Origin: Streptomyces sp. HM190
GTDB taxonomy: Bacteria > Actinomycetota > Actinomycetes > Streptomycetales > Streptomycetaceae
DNA length: 64,000 nucleotides
Assembly: GCF_009857135.1 (NCBI RefSeq)
Contig: NZ_CP047318.1
Span: forward strand, 3,472,001 to 3,536,000
Direction: 5' to 3'
Under the pieces are notes generated by a model. That model did no database searches. It was given only the letters and a program-made list of their open reading frames with translations, and was not told where the DNA came from. This document shows positions 25,594-34,882 of the stretch, piece after piece (the first letter of the stretch is position 1; every line of letters begins with the position of its first letter). A program made the position numbers and the translations under genes.

Positions 25594-26937
25594 ATGGCCC
25601 TCAAGATCACCGTGATCGGCACCGGCTATCTCGGCGCGACCCACGCCGCGGCCATGGCCGAGCTGGGATTCGAGGTGCTCGGGCTCGACGTCGTCGAAGA
25701 GAAGATCGACATGCTGCGCCGGGGCGAGGTCCCGATGTACGAGCCGGGCCTGGAGGAGCTGCTGCGCAGGCACGTCGCCGGGATCGAGGGCTCCACCGGG
25801 CGGTTGCGCTTCACCACGGACTACGCCGAGGTCGCGGCCTTCGGCGACGTGCACTTCGTGTGTGTGAACACCCCGCAGCGGCACGGCGAGTACGCCTGCG
25901 ACATGTCGTACGTCGACGCGGCCTTCGCCTCGCTCGCCCCGCATCTGAGGGGTCCGGCCCTGGTCGTCGGCAAGTCGACCGTGCCGGTGGGCTCCGCGGA
26001 CCGGCTGGCCGGGTATCTCGCCGAGCACGCCCCGGCGGGGGCGGACGCCGAGCTGGCCTGGAACCCGGAGTTCCTGCGCGAGGGCTTCGCCGTGAACGAC
26101 ACGCTGCACCCGGACCGGATCGTGGTGGGCGTGCGCAGCGAGAAGGCGGAGAAGCTGCTGCGCGAGGTGTACGCGACGCCGGTCGAGGAGGGGTCCCCCT
26201 TCGTCGTCACCGACTTCCCGACCGCCGAGCTGGTGAAGACCTCCGCGAACTCCTTCCTCGCCACCAAGATCTCCTTCATCAACGCCATGGCCGAGGTGTG
26301 CGAGGCCGCCGGGGGCGATGTCGCGAAGCTGGCGGAGGCCATCGGGTACGACGACCGGATCGGGCGGAAGTTCCTGCGGGCGGGCATCGGGTTCGGCGGC
26401 GGGTGTCTGCCGAAGGACATCCGGGCGTTCATGGCGCGCGCCGGTGAACTGGGCGCCGACCAGGCGCTGACGTTCCTGCGCGAGATCGACTCCATCAACA
26501 TGCGCCAGCGCGGTCAGATGGTGGAGCTGGCCCGGCAGGCGCTGGGCGGCGGCCCCTTCCTGGGCCGGCGGGTGGCGGTGCTGGGCGCGACCTTCAAGCC
26601 GGACTCCGACGACGTACGGGACTCCCCCGCGCTCAACGTGGCCGGTCAGATCCACCTCCAGGGCGGACAGGTCACCGTCTACGACCCGAAGGGCATGGAC
26701 AACGCGCGCCGGCTGTTCCCGACGCTCGGGTACGCCGACTCGGCGCTGGAGGCCGTGCGGGGCGCCGACATCGTGCTGCACCTGACGGAGTGGCGGGAGT
26801 TCCGGGAGCTGGACCCGCAGGCGCTGGGCGAGGTCGCGTCCCGGCGGCTGGTGCTGGACGGCCGTAACGCGCTGGACCCGGAGCTGTGGCGACGGGCCGG
26901 CTGGACGTACCGCGCGATGGGCCGGCCGACCGCCTGA
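25594..26937 (+). CDS. UDP-glucose 6-dehydrogenase
   Basis: This 447-residue protein starts at ATG 25594 after AGGAG. Residues 4-20 (ITVIGTGYLGATHAA) are the NAD-binding loop. KTSANSFLATKISFINAMAE is the central dimer helix. GFGGGCLPKD contains the catalytic Cys271. The C-terminal UDP-binding domain has GATFKPDSDDVRDSPA. It oxidises UDP-glucose to UDP-glucuronate using two NAD. GDP-mannose dehydrogenases share these motifs, but the length and C-terminus fit the UDP-glucose type better. It probably supplies uronic acids for envelope glycans. A strong terminator follows. Confidence 0.88.
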   Translation: MALKITVIGTGYLGATHAAAMAELGFEVLGLDVVEEKIDMLRRGEVPMYEPGLEELLRRHVAGIEGSTGRLRFTTDYAEVAAFGDVHFVCVNTPQRHGEYACDMSYVDAAFASLAPHLRGPALVVGKSTVPVGSADRLAGYLAEHAPAGADAELAWNPEFLREGFAVNDTLHPDRIVVGVRSEKAEKLLREVYATPVEEGSPFVVTDFPTAELVKTSANSFLATKISFINAMAEVCEAAGGDVAKLAEAIGYDDRIGRKFLRAGIGFGGGCLPKDIRAFMARAGELGADQALTFLREIDSINMRQRGQMVELARQALGGGPFLGRRVAVLGATFKPDSDDVRDSPALNVAGQIHLQGGQVTVYDPKGMDNARRLFPTLGYADSALEAVRGADIVLHLTEWREFRELDPQALGEVASRRLVLDGRNALDPELWRRAGWTYRAMGRPTA

Positions 26938-27003
26938 TCCAGGGGGCAGCGGCCCCCCTCCGTGCCGTGAGGGGCCCGGGACGCGACCGGGCCCGGGGCA
27001 GGC

Positions 27004-27044
27004 GACGCCGTTCCGGCCGAGGCTCAGTCGGCCGGAACGGCGTC
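27004..27044. terminator. 17-bp perfect hairpin after the UDP-glucose dehydrogenase gene
   Basis: GACGCCGTTCCGGCCGA (27004-27020) pairs perfectly with its complement at 27028-27044 around a 7-base loop. It lies between convergent genes and can serve both. Confidence 0.85.
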
Positions 27045-27133
27045 TGCGCTCATTCTCCACCGTTGTGACCCCCCGTGGGTGCGAAGCGCTTACTTCGCCG
27101 GTGACGCGTGAGGTGATGTCCGGCTCACCGGGC

Positions 27134-27640
27134 TCACCTGGCGCGGTAGCGGCGCATCTTGGCGCGGGCCCCGCACACCTGCATCGAGCACCAGCGGCCG
27201 CGTCCGGCGGGGCTGCGGTCGTAGTACGCCCAGTGGCAGTCGGCGGCCTCGCACGCCTTGAGGCGCTGCCAGGTGCCCGCCGTGAGGGCCTCGGCGACGG
27301 CCGCGGCGACGCGGGCGAGGAGGGGTGCGGGGTCGGCGGCGGGGCGCAGGCGCGCCGAGCCGTCGTCGGCGCGGACGTCGACGACGAGCGGTGCCGCGGC
27401 CAGCAGGTCGCCGAGCGGGGTCACGGCGCGGTGCGGCGGGTGTCCCGCGTGCGCGAGGCAGACGGCGCGGAGGGACTCGCGCAGTTCCCGTACGTCCGCC
27501 AGGTCCTCGGCCGCCGTCAGGGCGAGACGGGCCCGGCCTTCCGAGGTGTCGAGGGCGTCGGCACCCGACTCCAGGTCCAGCGTGTTCACCAGGCTCTCGA
27601 TGAGGGCCAGGCCGCCGGGCGCGGGCGCTCTTTCAGTCAT
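27134..27640 (-). CDS. CGNR zinc-finger (ABATE-like) putative regulator
   Basis: This 168-residue protein has the ABATE domain in its first 115 residues (ALIESLVNTLDL near the N-terminus). Its C-terminal CGNR-type zinc finger has CEAADCHWAYYDRSPAGRGRWCS followed by CGARAKMRRYRAR, split here at the usual Cys spacing. The canonical CGNR motif reads CGAR. These proteins are thought to bind DNA and to regulate neighbouring genes. It is transcribed divergently from the VOC gene across a 109-base gap with several GTTACC boxes, which suggests it controls both. Confidence 0.85.
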   Translation of the reverse strand: MTERAPAPGGLALIESLVNTLDLESGADALDTSEGRARLALTAAEDLADVRELRESLRAVCLAHAGHPPHRAVTPLGDLLAAAPLVVDVRADDGSARLRPAADPAPLLARVAAAVAEALTAGTWQRLKACEAADCHWAYYDRSPAGRGRWCSMQVCGARAKMRRYRAR

Positions 27641-27662
27641 CGTGCGACCTCATGCTTGCGAC

Positions 27663-27723
27663 GTTACCGCCCATGGGGCAGCATGCAGTAACCGTTACCG
27701 GTTACTCGCCTCTACAGGTAACC
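27663..27723. promoter_or_regulatory. Cluster of GTTACC/GGTAAC boxes between divergent genes
   Basis: AGTAACC (27687-27693) and GGTTACT (27700-27706) form a perfect 7-base inverted repeat with a 6-base spacer that itself reads GTTACC. GGTAACC occurs again at 27717-27723 and GTTACC at 27663-27668. Four related boxes in 61 bases between a probable regulator and its divergent neighbour strongly suggest an operator. Confidence 0.65.
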
Positions 27724-27749
27724 ACATCGCAGAGCGAAGGAGAGCCGTC

Positions 27750-28112
27750 ATGGCCATCGCCAAACTGGACGTCGTCGTCGTGGACTGTCCCGACCCGGCC
27801 GCGCTCGCCGGGTTCTACGCCGAGCTGGTGGGCGGGGAGGTCTCGGGAGAGGGCGACTGGGTGGATCTGAGGGTGCCGGACGCGGGTGTGCGGCTGGCGT
27901 TCCAGCAGGCGCCGGACTTCGTGCCGCCCGAGTGGCCCTCGCCGTCGCGTTCGCAGCAGTTCCACCTCGACGTGAACGTGGCGGACATGGACGCGGCGGA
28001 GAAGGAGGTGCTGGCCCTCGGGGCGAAGCCGCTGGACACGGCGGACCGCGAGCGGGGCTTCCGGGTGTACGCCGACCCGGCGGGGCATCCGTTCTGCCTG
28101 TGCCGGGCCTGA
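27750..28112 (+). CDS. VOC (glyoxalase/bleomycin-resistance fold) protein
   Basis: This 120-residue protein starts at ATG 27750 after GAAGGAGAG. It has two beta-alpha-beta-beta-beta modules typical of vicinal oxygen chelate proteins: KLDVVVVDCPDPAALAGFYAELVGG in the first and QQFHLDVNVADMDAAEKEVLALGAKPL in the second. It ends with FRVYADPAGHPFCLCRA. The His in FHLDVNV may bind metal. Family members include dioxygenases, isomerases and antibiotic-binding proteins, so substrate is unknown. Control by the divergent CGNR protein is inferred from the shared operator region. Confidence 0.82.
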   Translation: MAIAKLDVVVVDCPDPAALAGFYAELVGGEVSGEGDWVDLRVPDAGVRLAFQQAPDFVPPEWPSPSRSQQFHLDVNVADMDAAEKEVLALGAKPLDTADRERGFRVYADPAGHPFCLCRA

Positions 28113-28208
28113 GGCCGGGTCTGACACCGGCCGGTGCGTCGGGGGCGGTGCGTCGGGCGGGCCGGTGCGTCGGCCCGGCCGCAGCGTCCGGTTCCGGGGG
28201 CGCGTGGT

Positions 28209-28242
28209 GAGGGCCCGAGGGCTGCCGTCCGGTCGGGCCCTC
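28209..28242. terminator. 10-bp hairpin between convergent genes
   Basis: GAGGGCCCGA (28209-28218) pairs perfectly with TCGGGCCCTC (28233-28242). It sits just before the stop codon of the dipeptidase-like gene on the opposite strand and after the VOC gene. Confidence 0.65.
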
Positions 28243-28252
28243 GGCCCCGGTG

Positions 28253-29515
28253 TCAGCCGTCCAGGTCGGTGATCCGCGCTGTCGAGGGCTCGCGGCGGTC
28301 CCGGGCCGCCCGCGCCGTGAAGTCGGCGCTGCGCAGCACGCGTTGGACGTTGCCCCAGGTGAGCAGGGCGAGGTCGGCGGGGGACCAGCCGCGGCGCAGG
28401 AGCTCGGCGACGAGGTGGGGGTAGCAGGAGGCGTCGGTGAGGTCCTCGGGGTGGGCGGCGCCGGAGTCGTAGGTGCCGGAGAGGCCGACGCTCTCGGGTC
28501 CGGCGATCGAGCGGACGTGGTCGAGGTGGTCGGCGACGTCGCCGACGGAGGGGCCGGTCTGCTCGGCGGTGAGCGGCACCATGCACAGGCCGTGGGCCTC
28601 GCCCAGCGCGGTCAGCAGGTCGTCGGTGAGGTTCGCGGGATGCGGGCGCAGGGCGTGGGCCGCGGAGCGGGTGCACAGGACCGGGGCGCGGGAGACCGCG
28701 AGGGTCCGGCGGATCGTCTGCTCGGAGGCGCCGGAGAGGTCGGCGAGGACGCCCACGCGGTTCATCTCGCGGACCACCTCCTCGCCGAATCTGGTGAGCC
28801 CGGACTCGCCCGCCCAGGAGACGCCGGCGAGGGTGAGGGCCTTGAGGCCGAGCGCGTGCAGCGCGCGCAGGATGGCGAGGGAGTCGCCGAGGGCGGGAGC
28901 GCCGGCGGGGCCGGGCAGGATGGCGACCCGGCCGCAGTGGTGGGCGTCGGTGACCTCGCCCGCGGTGCGGACCAGTCGCAGGCCCTCGGGGTGGGCCCGG
29001 ACGGCCTTGTGGACCAGGTCCAGCTGCTCCAGGGTGGCGCCGACGGCCCGGTCGCCGGTCAGCGGCTCGGACAGGTGCAGCGACCAGAACAGGGCGCCGA
29101 TGTGGCCCTCGCGCATCCGGGGCACGTCCGTGTCCACGCCGCCCTCGCCGAGTTCCAGGTCGTACCAGGGCAGGTGGCGCAGCACCCACGGCAGTCCGCT
29201 GTAGCCGTCGGCCACGGGGTGGTCGGCGAGGAAGGCGTGCGCCTCCCGCAGTCCGTCCGACTGCTCGGCACCCTCCGGGTCCGCGAGCCGCCCGGCGGAC
29301 CCGGACGCACCGGACGCACCGGACGCACCGGGGGGTACGGACACGGGGTCCTCGGCACCGTCGGCGGGGCCTGGCGGGCCGTCCTGCGGGGTCGTCGGGT
29401 GCGCGGCCTGGAAGCGACGGCTCGGCTTCGGCTTCCGCTTCGGGGGAGCGGCGGGCCGTCCGTCGAGCCGTCCCGCCTCCGCTGTCGCTTGCAGTTCGTC
29501 CTGCAGGTCTGCCAT
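28253..29515 (-). CDS. Renal-dipeptidase-like protein lacking all metal ligands
   Basis: This 420-residue protein starts at ATG 29515. After a Lys/Pro/Gly-rich N-terminal region of about 85 residues with a GAS-triplet repeat, residues 90-410 align throughout with the active dipeptidase encoded next to it. Every binuclear metal ligand is replaced: His and Asp of the HND motif become Tyr105 and Gly107, the bridging Glu becomes Ala204, the two later His become Gly262 and Arg283, and the Asp of GGDYDG becomes Thr348. The frame is intact and codon bias strong, so it is a maintained, presumably non-catalytic paralogue. It may bind ligand or partner the active enzyme. Confidence 0.85.
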   Translation of the reverse strand: MADLQDELQATAEAGRLDGRPAAPPKRKPKPSRRFQAAHPTTPQDGPPGPADGAEDPVSVPPGASGASGASGSAGRLADPEGAEQSDGLREAHAFLADHPVADGYSGLPWVLRHLPWYDLELGEGGVDTDVPRMREGHIGALFWSLHLSEPLTGDRAVGATLEQLDLVHKAVRAHPEGLRLVRTAGEVTDAHHCGRVAILPGPAGAPALGDSLAILRALHALGLKALTLAGVSWAGESGLTRFGEEVVREMNRVGVLADLSGASEQTIRRTLAVSRAPVLCTRSAAHALRPHPANLTDDLLTALGEAHGLCMVPLTAEQTGPSVGDVADHLDHVRSIAGPESVGLSGTYDSGAAHPEDLTDASCYPHLVAELLRRGWSPADLALLTWGNVQRVLRSADFTARAARDRREPSTARITDLDG

Positions 29516-29603
29516 GGCGGACCTCCGTAGCCGGTCGGTGAACGCAGTTACCGTCACCGTGCCACGGGGGCCGCCCGGATTCCTGGTGGGTGGGGCGTTC
29601 GGG

Positions 29604-29640
29604 GGTACGGCCGCCCGCCACCGCCGGAGGGGGCCGTACC
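29604..29640 (-). terminator. Inverted repeat between the two dipeptidase genes
   Basis: GGTACGGCC (29604-29612) pairs with GGCCGTACC (29632-29640). It begins just past the stop codon of the active dipeptidase on the minus strand, so it may reduce read-through into the paralogue. Confidence 0.5.
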
Positions 29641-29652
29641 GCCGGCCCGGTG

Positions 29653-30849
29653 TCACCCGTCCAGCTGTTCCAGGGTCGCGTTCGACGGGCCGGTACGGGA
29701 CTTCAGGTCGCGGGCGACGTCCTCGGCGGCGCCCAGCACCCGTACCGCGTTCTGCCAGGTGAGCTTGGCGAGGTCGGTGCGGGACCAGCCGCGGTCGAGG
29801 AGTTCGGCGATCAGGTTCGGGTAGCCGGAGACGTCGTTGAGGCCGTCGGGGGTGAAGGCGGTGCCGTCGTAGTCGCCGCCGATGCCGAGGTGGTCGACGC
29901 CCGCGACCTCGCGCATGTGGTCGAGGTGGTCGGCGACCGTGGCGACCGTGGCGACGGGCCGCGGGTTGCGCTCCTCGAACTCGCGGTGGACGCGCATGGC
30001 CTCGGGGGTGGTCTCCAGGTGGTGGAGGCCGTGGGCGCGCATGTTCTCGTCGGCGGCCGCGGTCCAGTCGACTGCGGCCTGGAGGACGAACTTGGGGACG
30101 AAGGTCACCATCGCCACTCCCCCGTTGGCGGGGAGGCGTTCGAGGACGTCGTCCGGGATGTTGCGGGGGTGGTCGCAGACGGCCCGCGACGAGGAGTGCG
30201 AGAAGATCACCGGCGCGGCCGAGGTGTCCAGCGCGTCGCGCATCGTGGTCGCGGCCACGTGGGAGAGGTCGACGAGCATGCCCTCGCGGTTCATCTCCCG
30301 GACGACGGCGCGGCCGAAGGCGGACAGGCCGCCGACCGCCGGTTCGTCGGTCGCGGAGTCCGCCCAGGCGATGTTGTCGTTGTGGGTGAGCGTCATGTAG
30401 CGGACGCCGAGCGCGTACAGCGCGCGGAGCGTCGCGAGGGAGTTGTCGATGGAGTGACCGCCCTCGGCGCCCATCAGGGAGGCGATGCGGCCCTCGGCGC
30501 GGGCCGCCTCCATGTCGGCGGCGGTCAGCGCGGACCGCAGCCGCGTCGGGTAACGGTCGATCAACTGCCGTACGCAGTCGATCTGTTCGAGGGTGGCGGG
30601 GACGGCGCCCGGCAGGAACGCGGAGTCCGAGGGCACGTACACCGACCAGAACTGGGCGCCGACGCCGCCGGCGTGCAGCCGGGCTAGGTCGGTGTGCAGA
30701 TAGGCGCTCTGGTCGGTGGCGATGTCGCGGGCGCCCAGGTCGTAGCGGACCTGTTCGCGCAGCGCCCACGGCAGGTCGTTGTGCCCGTCGGCGACCGGGA
30801 ACTCGCGCAGCAGTTCCCGGGCCTCCTCCAGCGAACTCGTCCCCGTCAT
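29653..30849 (-). CDS. Membrane-type (renal) dipeptidase, M19 family
   Basis: This 398-residue protein starts at ATG 30849, 10 bases after AGAGG. GTG codons further upstream are possible but less well placed. All binuclear zinc ligands are present: His23 and Asp25 ([10 protein letters not shown]), Glu129 (GAEGGHS), His197 (DLSHVA), His218 (FSHSSSR), with Asp326 (GGDYDGT) as the catalytic acid/base. It corresponds by recall to S. coelicolor Sco3058, the structurally studied bacterial homologue of human renal dipeptidase, which cleaves L-Xaa-D-Xaa dipeptides. No signal peptide is seen, so it is cytosolic. It lies between the inactive-looking paralogue and purE. Confidence 0.92.
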   Translation of the reverse strand: MTGTSSLEEARELLREFPVADGHNDLPWALREQVRYDLGARDIATDQSAYLHTDLARLHAGGVGAQFWSVYVPSDSAFLPGAVPATLEQIDCVRQLIDRYPTRLRSALTAADMEAARAEGRIASLMGAEGGHSIDNSLATLRALYALGVRYMTLTHNDNIAWADSATDEPAVGGLSAFGRAVVREMNREGMLVDLSHVAATTMRDALDTSAAPVIFSHSSSRAVCDHPRNIPDDVLERLPANGGVAMVTFVPKFVLQAAVDWTAAADENMRAHGLHHLETTPEAMRVHREFEERNPRPVATVATVADHLDHMREVAGVDHLGIGGDYDGTAFTPDGLNDVSGYPNLIAELLDRGWSRTDLAKLTWQNAVRVLGAAEDVARDLKSRTGPSNATLEQLDG

Positions 30850-30948
30850 CCCGGTCACTTCCTCTTCCCCCGTCGTCCCCGTCACTTGCCGTACTCCCCC
30901 GTCCTCCCGGTCGCCCGGGTCGTCGCGGCCCTCGTGGTCAGTGGTGCG

Positions 30949-31473
30949 TCACTTGCCGAAGCCGAAGCCGTTGCCGGCGCCGTCGACCTTGTTGCGCAGG
31001 CGCTTGCCCTTCTCGGTGGCCTGGTCGTTCAGCTCCTGCTGGAACTCCCGCATGCGGCCGAGGAGTTCCTCGTCATGGGTGGCGAGGATGCGGGCGGCGA
31101 GCAGTCCGGCGTTGCGCGCGCCGGCGACGGACACCGTCGCGACGGGCACCCCGGCCGGCATCTGCACGATCGACAGCAGCGAGTCCATGCCGTCGAGGTA
31201 CTTCAGCGGTACGGGGACACCGATGACCGGCAGCGGAGTCACGGAGGCGAGCATGCCGGGCAGGTGGGCGGCGCCGCCCGCGCCGGCGATGATCACCTTG
31301 ATGCCCCGGTCCGCGGCCTCCTCGCCGTAGGCGACCATCTCGCGCGGCATGCGGTGCGCGGAGACCACGTCGACCTCGTAGCCGATCTCGAACTCGTCGA
31401 GGGCCTGCGCGGCGGCCTCCATGACGGGCCAGTCGGAGTCCGACCCCATGACAATGCCTACGACCGGGCTCAT
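30949..31473 (-). CDS. purE: N5-carboxyaminoimidazole ribonucleotide mutase
   Basis: The 174-residue protein starts at ATG 31473, overlapping the purK stop by 4 bases. It opens [14 protein letters not shown], the PurE signature binding the substrate phosphate, followed by SAHRMP (catalytic His) and [15 protein letters not shown]. It moves the carboxylate of N5-CAIR to carbon 4, giving CAIR in purine biosynthesis. A charged C-terminal tail of about 20 residues extends beyond the core. It is the second gene of the purK-purE pair. Confidence 0.95.
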   Translation of the reverse strand: MSPVVGIVMGSDSDWPVMEAAAQALDEFEIGYEVDVVSAHRMPREMVAYGEEAADRGIKVIIAGAGGAAHLPGMLASVTPLPVIGVPVPLKYLDGMDSLLSIVQMPAGVPVATVSVAGARNAGLLAARILATHDEELLGRMREFQQELNDQATEKGKRLRNKVDGAGNGFGFGK

Positions 31474-32609
31474 TCGGTGATCGTGCCTCTCAGGTATCCG
31501 GCGGCGTGACGGGCGCGCTCCAGCACGTCGTCGAGGTCGTCGCCGTAGGTGTTCACGTGGCCGACCTTGCGGCCGGGCTTCACGTCCTTGCCGTACATGT
31601 GGATCTTGAGTTGGGGGTCGCGGGCCATGCAGTGCAGGTACGCGGAGTACATGTCCGGGAAATCGCCGCCGAGGACGTTGACCATGACGGTCCACGGCGC
31701 GCGGGGGCGCGGGTCGCCGAGCGGGAGGTCGAGGACGGCCCGGACGTGGTTGGCGAACTGGGAGGTGACCGCGCCGTCCTGGCTCCAGTGGCCGGAGTTG
31801 TGGGGGCGCATGGCCAGCTCGTTGACCAGGACCCGGCCGTCGCGGGTCTGGAACAGCTCGACGGCGAGGTGGCCGACGACGCCCAGTTCCTTGGCGATGC
31901 GCAGGGCCATCTCCTCCGCTTGGAGGGCGAGGGCCGCGTCGAGGTCGGGCGCCGGGGCGATCACGGTGTCGCACACCCCGTCGACCTGCCGGGACTCGAC
32001 GACCGGGTAGGCGACGGCCTGCCCGTGCGGGGACCGTACGACGTTGGCGGCCAGCTCCCGTACGAAGTCGACCTTCTCCTCGGCGAGGACCGGGACGCCG
32101 GCCTGGAACGGCTCGGCGGCGTCCTCCACGGAGTGGACCACCCACACGCCCTTGCCGTCGTAGCCGCCGCGGACGGTCTTGAGGATGACCGGAAATCCCT
32201 CGCCCTCCGCCGCGAAGGCCGCCACGTCCGCCGGGTCGGCGACGATGCGGTGCCGCGGGCAGGGCACGCCGATCGCGTCGAGCCTCGCCCGCATGACGCC
32301 CTTGTCCTGGGCGTGCACGAGGGCGTCCGGGCCGGGGCGCACGGGGATGCCGTCCGCCTCCAGCGCCCGGAGGTGCTCGGTGGGTACGTGTTCGTGATCG
32401 AAGGTGATCACGTCGCAGCCCCGCGCGAACGCACGCAGCGTCTCCAGATCGCGGTAGTCGCCGACGACGACATCACCGACGACCTGGGCCGCGGAGTCCT
32501 GAGGGGTGTCACTGAGGAGCTTGAACCTGATGCCGAGCGGGATGCCAGCCTCGTGCGTCATACGAGCGAGCTGACCGCCGCCGACCATGCCGACTACCGG
32601 GAACGTCAC
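31470..32609 (-). CDS. purK: N5-carboxyaminoimidazole ribonucleotide synthase
   Basis: This 379-residue ATP-grasp enzyme starts with GTG at 32609, giving the characteristic [16 protein letters not shown]-grasp elements include [16 protein letters not shown] and the metal-binding [17 protein letters not shown] near residue 265. PurK uses ATP and bicarbonate to carboxylate AIR to N5-CAIR, passed directly to PurE. Its TGA overlaps the purE ATG. The gene is divergent from gtrA. Confidence 0.95.
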   Translation of the reverse strand: MTFPVVGMVGGGQLARMTHEAGIPLGIRFKLLSDTPQDSAAQVVGDVVVGDYRDLETLRAFARGCDVITFDHEHVPTEHLRALEADGIPVRPGPDALVHAQDKGVMRARLDAIGVPCPRHRIVADPADVAAFAAEGEGFPVILKTVRGGYDGKGVWVVHSVEDAAEPFQAGVPVLAEEKVDFVRELAANVVRSPHGQAVAYPVVESRQVDGVCDTVIAPAPDLDAALALQAEEMALRIAKELGVVGHLAVELFQTRDGRVLVNELAMRPHNSGHWSQDGAVTSQFANHVRAVLDLPLGDPRPRAPWTVMVNVLGGDFPDMYSAYLHCMARDPQLKIHMYGKDVKPGRKVGHVNTYGDDLDDVLERARHAAGYLRGTITE

Positions 32610-32852
32610 ACCACCAGAGTATCGGCCATGGAATCGGCCACTCCCCGGTGTCCGGTTTCCGCCCCCTCCCGGCGTCCCGGCAGGGCCTGTGAGGTGCTGC
32701 ACAGGCAGCGCCCAGAGGCGCTGGTTAGCATGGCGGAACCAGTGGATTTCGATCGAAGATCAACTGATTTCGGACCGACGGGACCGACCCGGTACCGGCC
32801 AGGTACCGACCGAGGTCCGAACAGACCACCGAGCGACGGGGGCCGGCAGACG

Positions 32853-33419
32853 ATGGGAAGCACCACCTCGGGGCCTCACCCGAAGCCCCGCGGCGCCCTG
32901 CGCCGACGGATCGACCTCCTCGTCCGGGAGATCGCCAAGTTCGGCGCGGTGGGCGGTGCCGGGCTGCTGGTGAACCTCGCCGTGTTCAACCTCGTCCGGC
33001 ACACCACCGACCTCCAGGTCGTCCGGGCCAGTGTGATCGCCACGGTCGTCGCCATCGCCTTCAACTACGTGGGGTTCCGCCACTTCACCTACCGGGACCG
33101 CGACAAGAGCGGCCGGACCAAGGAGCTGAGCCTCTTCCTGCTGTTCAGCGTGGTGGGCCTGGTCGTCGAGAACGGCGTCCTGTACACCGCGACCTACGGT
33201 TTCGGCTGGGACAGCCCACTGCAGAGCAACGTCTTCAAGTTCCTCGGCATCGGCGTCGCGACCCTCTTCCGCTTCTGGTCTTACCGCACCTGGGTGTTCC
33301 GCGCCCTGCCCGCCCGGGAGGCGGTGGCGAGCGCGGAGTCGTTCCTGGAGGCGGGGGCCGCCCATCCGCCGGCGCTGAGCGGCGGCGGCCCGGTCGAGCG
33401 CCCGCGGGGCCGTCGCTAG
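32853..33419 (+). CDS. GtrA family membrane protein
   Basis: The 188-residue product from ATG 32853 has four hydrophobic segments: near residues 30-50 (FGAVGGAGLLVNLAVFNLV), 55-75, 95-115 (LFLLFSVVGLVVENGVLY) and 125-145. NYVGFRHFTYRDRD and FRFWSYRTWVF are GtrA hallmarks. GtrA proteins are thought to help move or anchor lipid-linked sugars for surface glycans. An in-frame ATG at 32730 would add 41 polar residues and is less likely. A TAGCAT at 32726-32731 may be its -10 box. It converges on the histidine kinase gene. Confidence 0.85.
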   Translation: MGSTTSGPHPKPRGALRRRIDLLVREIAKFGAVGGAGLLVNLAVFNLVRHTTDLQVVRASVIATVVAIAFNYVGFRHFTYRDRDKSGRTKELSLFLLFSVVGLVVENGVLYTATYGFGWDSPLQSNVFKFLGIGVATLFRFWSYRTWVFRALPAREAVASAESFLEAGAAHPPALSGGGPVERPRGRR

Positions 33420-33502
33420 GGTCTGCTGTTCGGATCGGGCCGGCGTCCGGCTGCGGCACCGAACTCGTGTCACCGCCCCCGCCGCGCCGCCCTCCGCCGT
33501 CC

Positions 33503-34771
33503 CTACCGAACGGGACGGTCGTCGCCCGGCGGCGTCCTCCCCGGTGTCCGCGACAGGAACAGGCCGAACACCGGTGGCTGCGCCTGGAGCATCTCCAGAC
33601 GTCCGCCGTCCGCCTCCGCGAGGTCCCGCGCGACGGCCAGCCCGATCCCCGTGGAGTTCCGCCCGCTGATCGCCCGCTCGAAGATCCGCGCCCCGAGGTC
33701 GGCAGGGACGCCGGGCCCCTCGTCGGTGACCTCGATGACCGCCTGGTTGCCGGTGACGCGGGTGCGCAGCGCCACCGTGCCGCCGCCGTGCATCAGCGAG
33801 TTCTCGATCAGCGCGGCCAGCACCTGGGCGACCGCGCCGGGCGTGCCCACGGCCTGGAGGTGCCGCTTGCCGGAGCTGACGATGGCGCGGCCGGCGCTGC
33901 GGTAGGCGGGGCGCCACTCCTCCAGCTGCTGCTTGATGACCTCGTCCAGCTCGAACGCGACGGCGGAGCCGTTGCGGGGGTCGCGGGAGTTCGTCAGGAG
34001 CCGCTCGACGACGTCGGTGAGCCGCTCGACCTGGGCGAGCGCGATGTGTGCCTCCTCCTTCACCGTGGCCGGGTCGTCGGTGAGCGTGATCTCCTCCAGC
34101 CGCATCGACAGCGCGGTCAGCGGCGTGCGCAGCTGGTGCGAGGCGTCCGCGGCGAGCCGCCGCTCGGCGGTCAGCATGCGGCCGATGCGCTCGGCGGAGG
34201 CGTCCAGGACGTCCGCGACCCGGTCCAGCTCCGGGACGCCGTAGCGCTTGTGCCGGGGGCGGGGGTCGCCGGAGCCGAGGCGTTCGGCGGTCTCGGCGAG
34301 GTCGGTGAGCGGGGAGGCGAGGCGGTTCGCCTGCCGTACGGCGAGGAGGACCGCGGCGACGACGGCGAGCAGGGCGACCGCCGCGATGATCAGCAGCGTC
34401 CGGCCGACCTCGCGGCTGACCGCCGAGCGGGACTCCTCGACGGTGACGACCTCGTCCTTCTCGCCCTTGGCCTCGTGGCGGATGACGTCACCGACGGGCT
34501 TCGCGCCGATCTCGATGGTCTGCTGGCCGGGGATCTGGATGCGGGCGTAGCGGTCGTCGCCGACCTGGTCCTCCAGGACCTCGGCGGTGATCCGCTCGTC
34601 CCCGATGATGCGGCTGTCCACGATGCTGGTCAGCTGGACCGCCTCGGACTCCACGCGTTCCTGGGCGCTGTTGCTGATCGTCCGCGTCTCGACGATGACG
34701 AGGGAGACACCGAAGACCGCGATGACCACGAGGACCACGGCGAGGGTGGACTGGATGAGACGGCGACGCAC
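33503..34771 (-). CDS. Two-component sensor histidine kinase
   Basis: This 422-residue kinase starts with GTG at 34771 after GGAGGG. Membrane helices lie at about 6-28 and 125-147, bracketing a roughly 95-residue extracellular sensor domain with no recognised fold. A HAMP linker follows, then the phosphorylated His212 in DASHQLRTPLTAL and an ATPase domain (ALIENSLMHGGG, VTDEGPGVP, GIGLAVARDLAEADGG). The response regulator gene lies 111 bases upstream in the same direction, so they form a pair. The stimulus is unknown. The envelope-rich neighbourhood makes cell-wall stress plausible but unproven. Confidence 0.92.
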   Translation of the reverse strand: MRRRLIQSTLAVVLVVIAVFGVSLVIVETRTISNSAQERVESEAVQLTSIVDSRIIGDERITAEVLEDQVGDDRYARIQIPGQQTIEIGAKPVGDVIRHEAKGEKDEVVTVEESRSAVSREVGRTLLIIAAVALLAVVAAVLLAVRQANRLASPLTDLAETAERLGSGDPRPRHKRYGVPELDRVADVLDASAERIGRMLTAERRLAADASHQLRTPLTALSMRLEEITLTDDPATVKEEAHIALAQVERLTDVVERLLTNSRDPRNGSAVAFELDEVIKQQLEEWRPAYRSAGRAIVSSGKRHLQAVGTPGAVAQVLAALIENSLMHGGGTVALRTRVTGNQAVIEVTDEGPGVPADLGARIFERAISGRNSTGIGLAVARDLAEADGGRLEMLQAQPPVFGLFLSRTPGRTPPGDDRPVR

Positions 34772-34882
34772 GGCTGCCCTCCGGACGGGGCGGGGTGTTC
34801 TGGGACCTTCGATTGTGCGGCACCCGGCCCGGGGACCGGGCGGCGCCCGGCCCCCGGGCCGTCGGGCGCCCGTCCGGGTCGC

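Noticed and set aside
29516..30769. Fusion of the inactive dipeptidase with 418 upstream codons
   Set aside because: The extension is an out-of-frame reading of the active dipeptidase gene; the proper ATG at 29515 begins a coherent protein.
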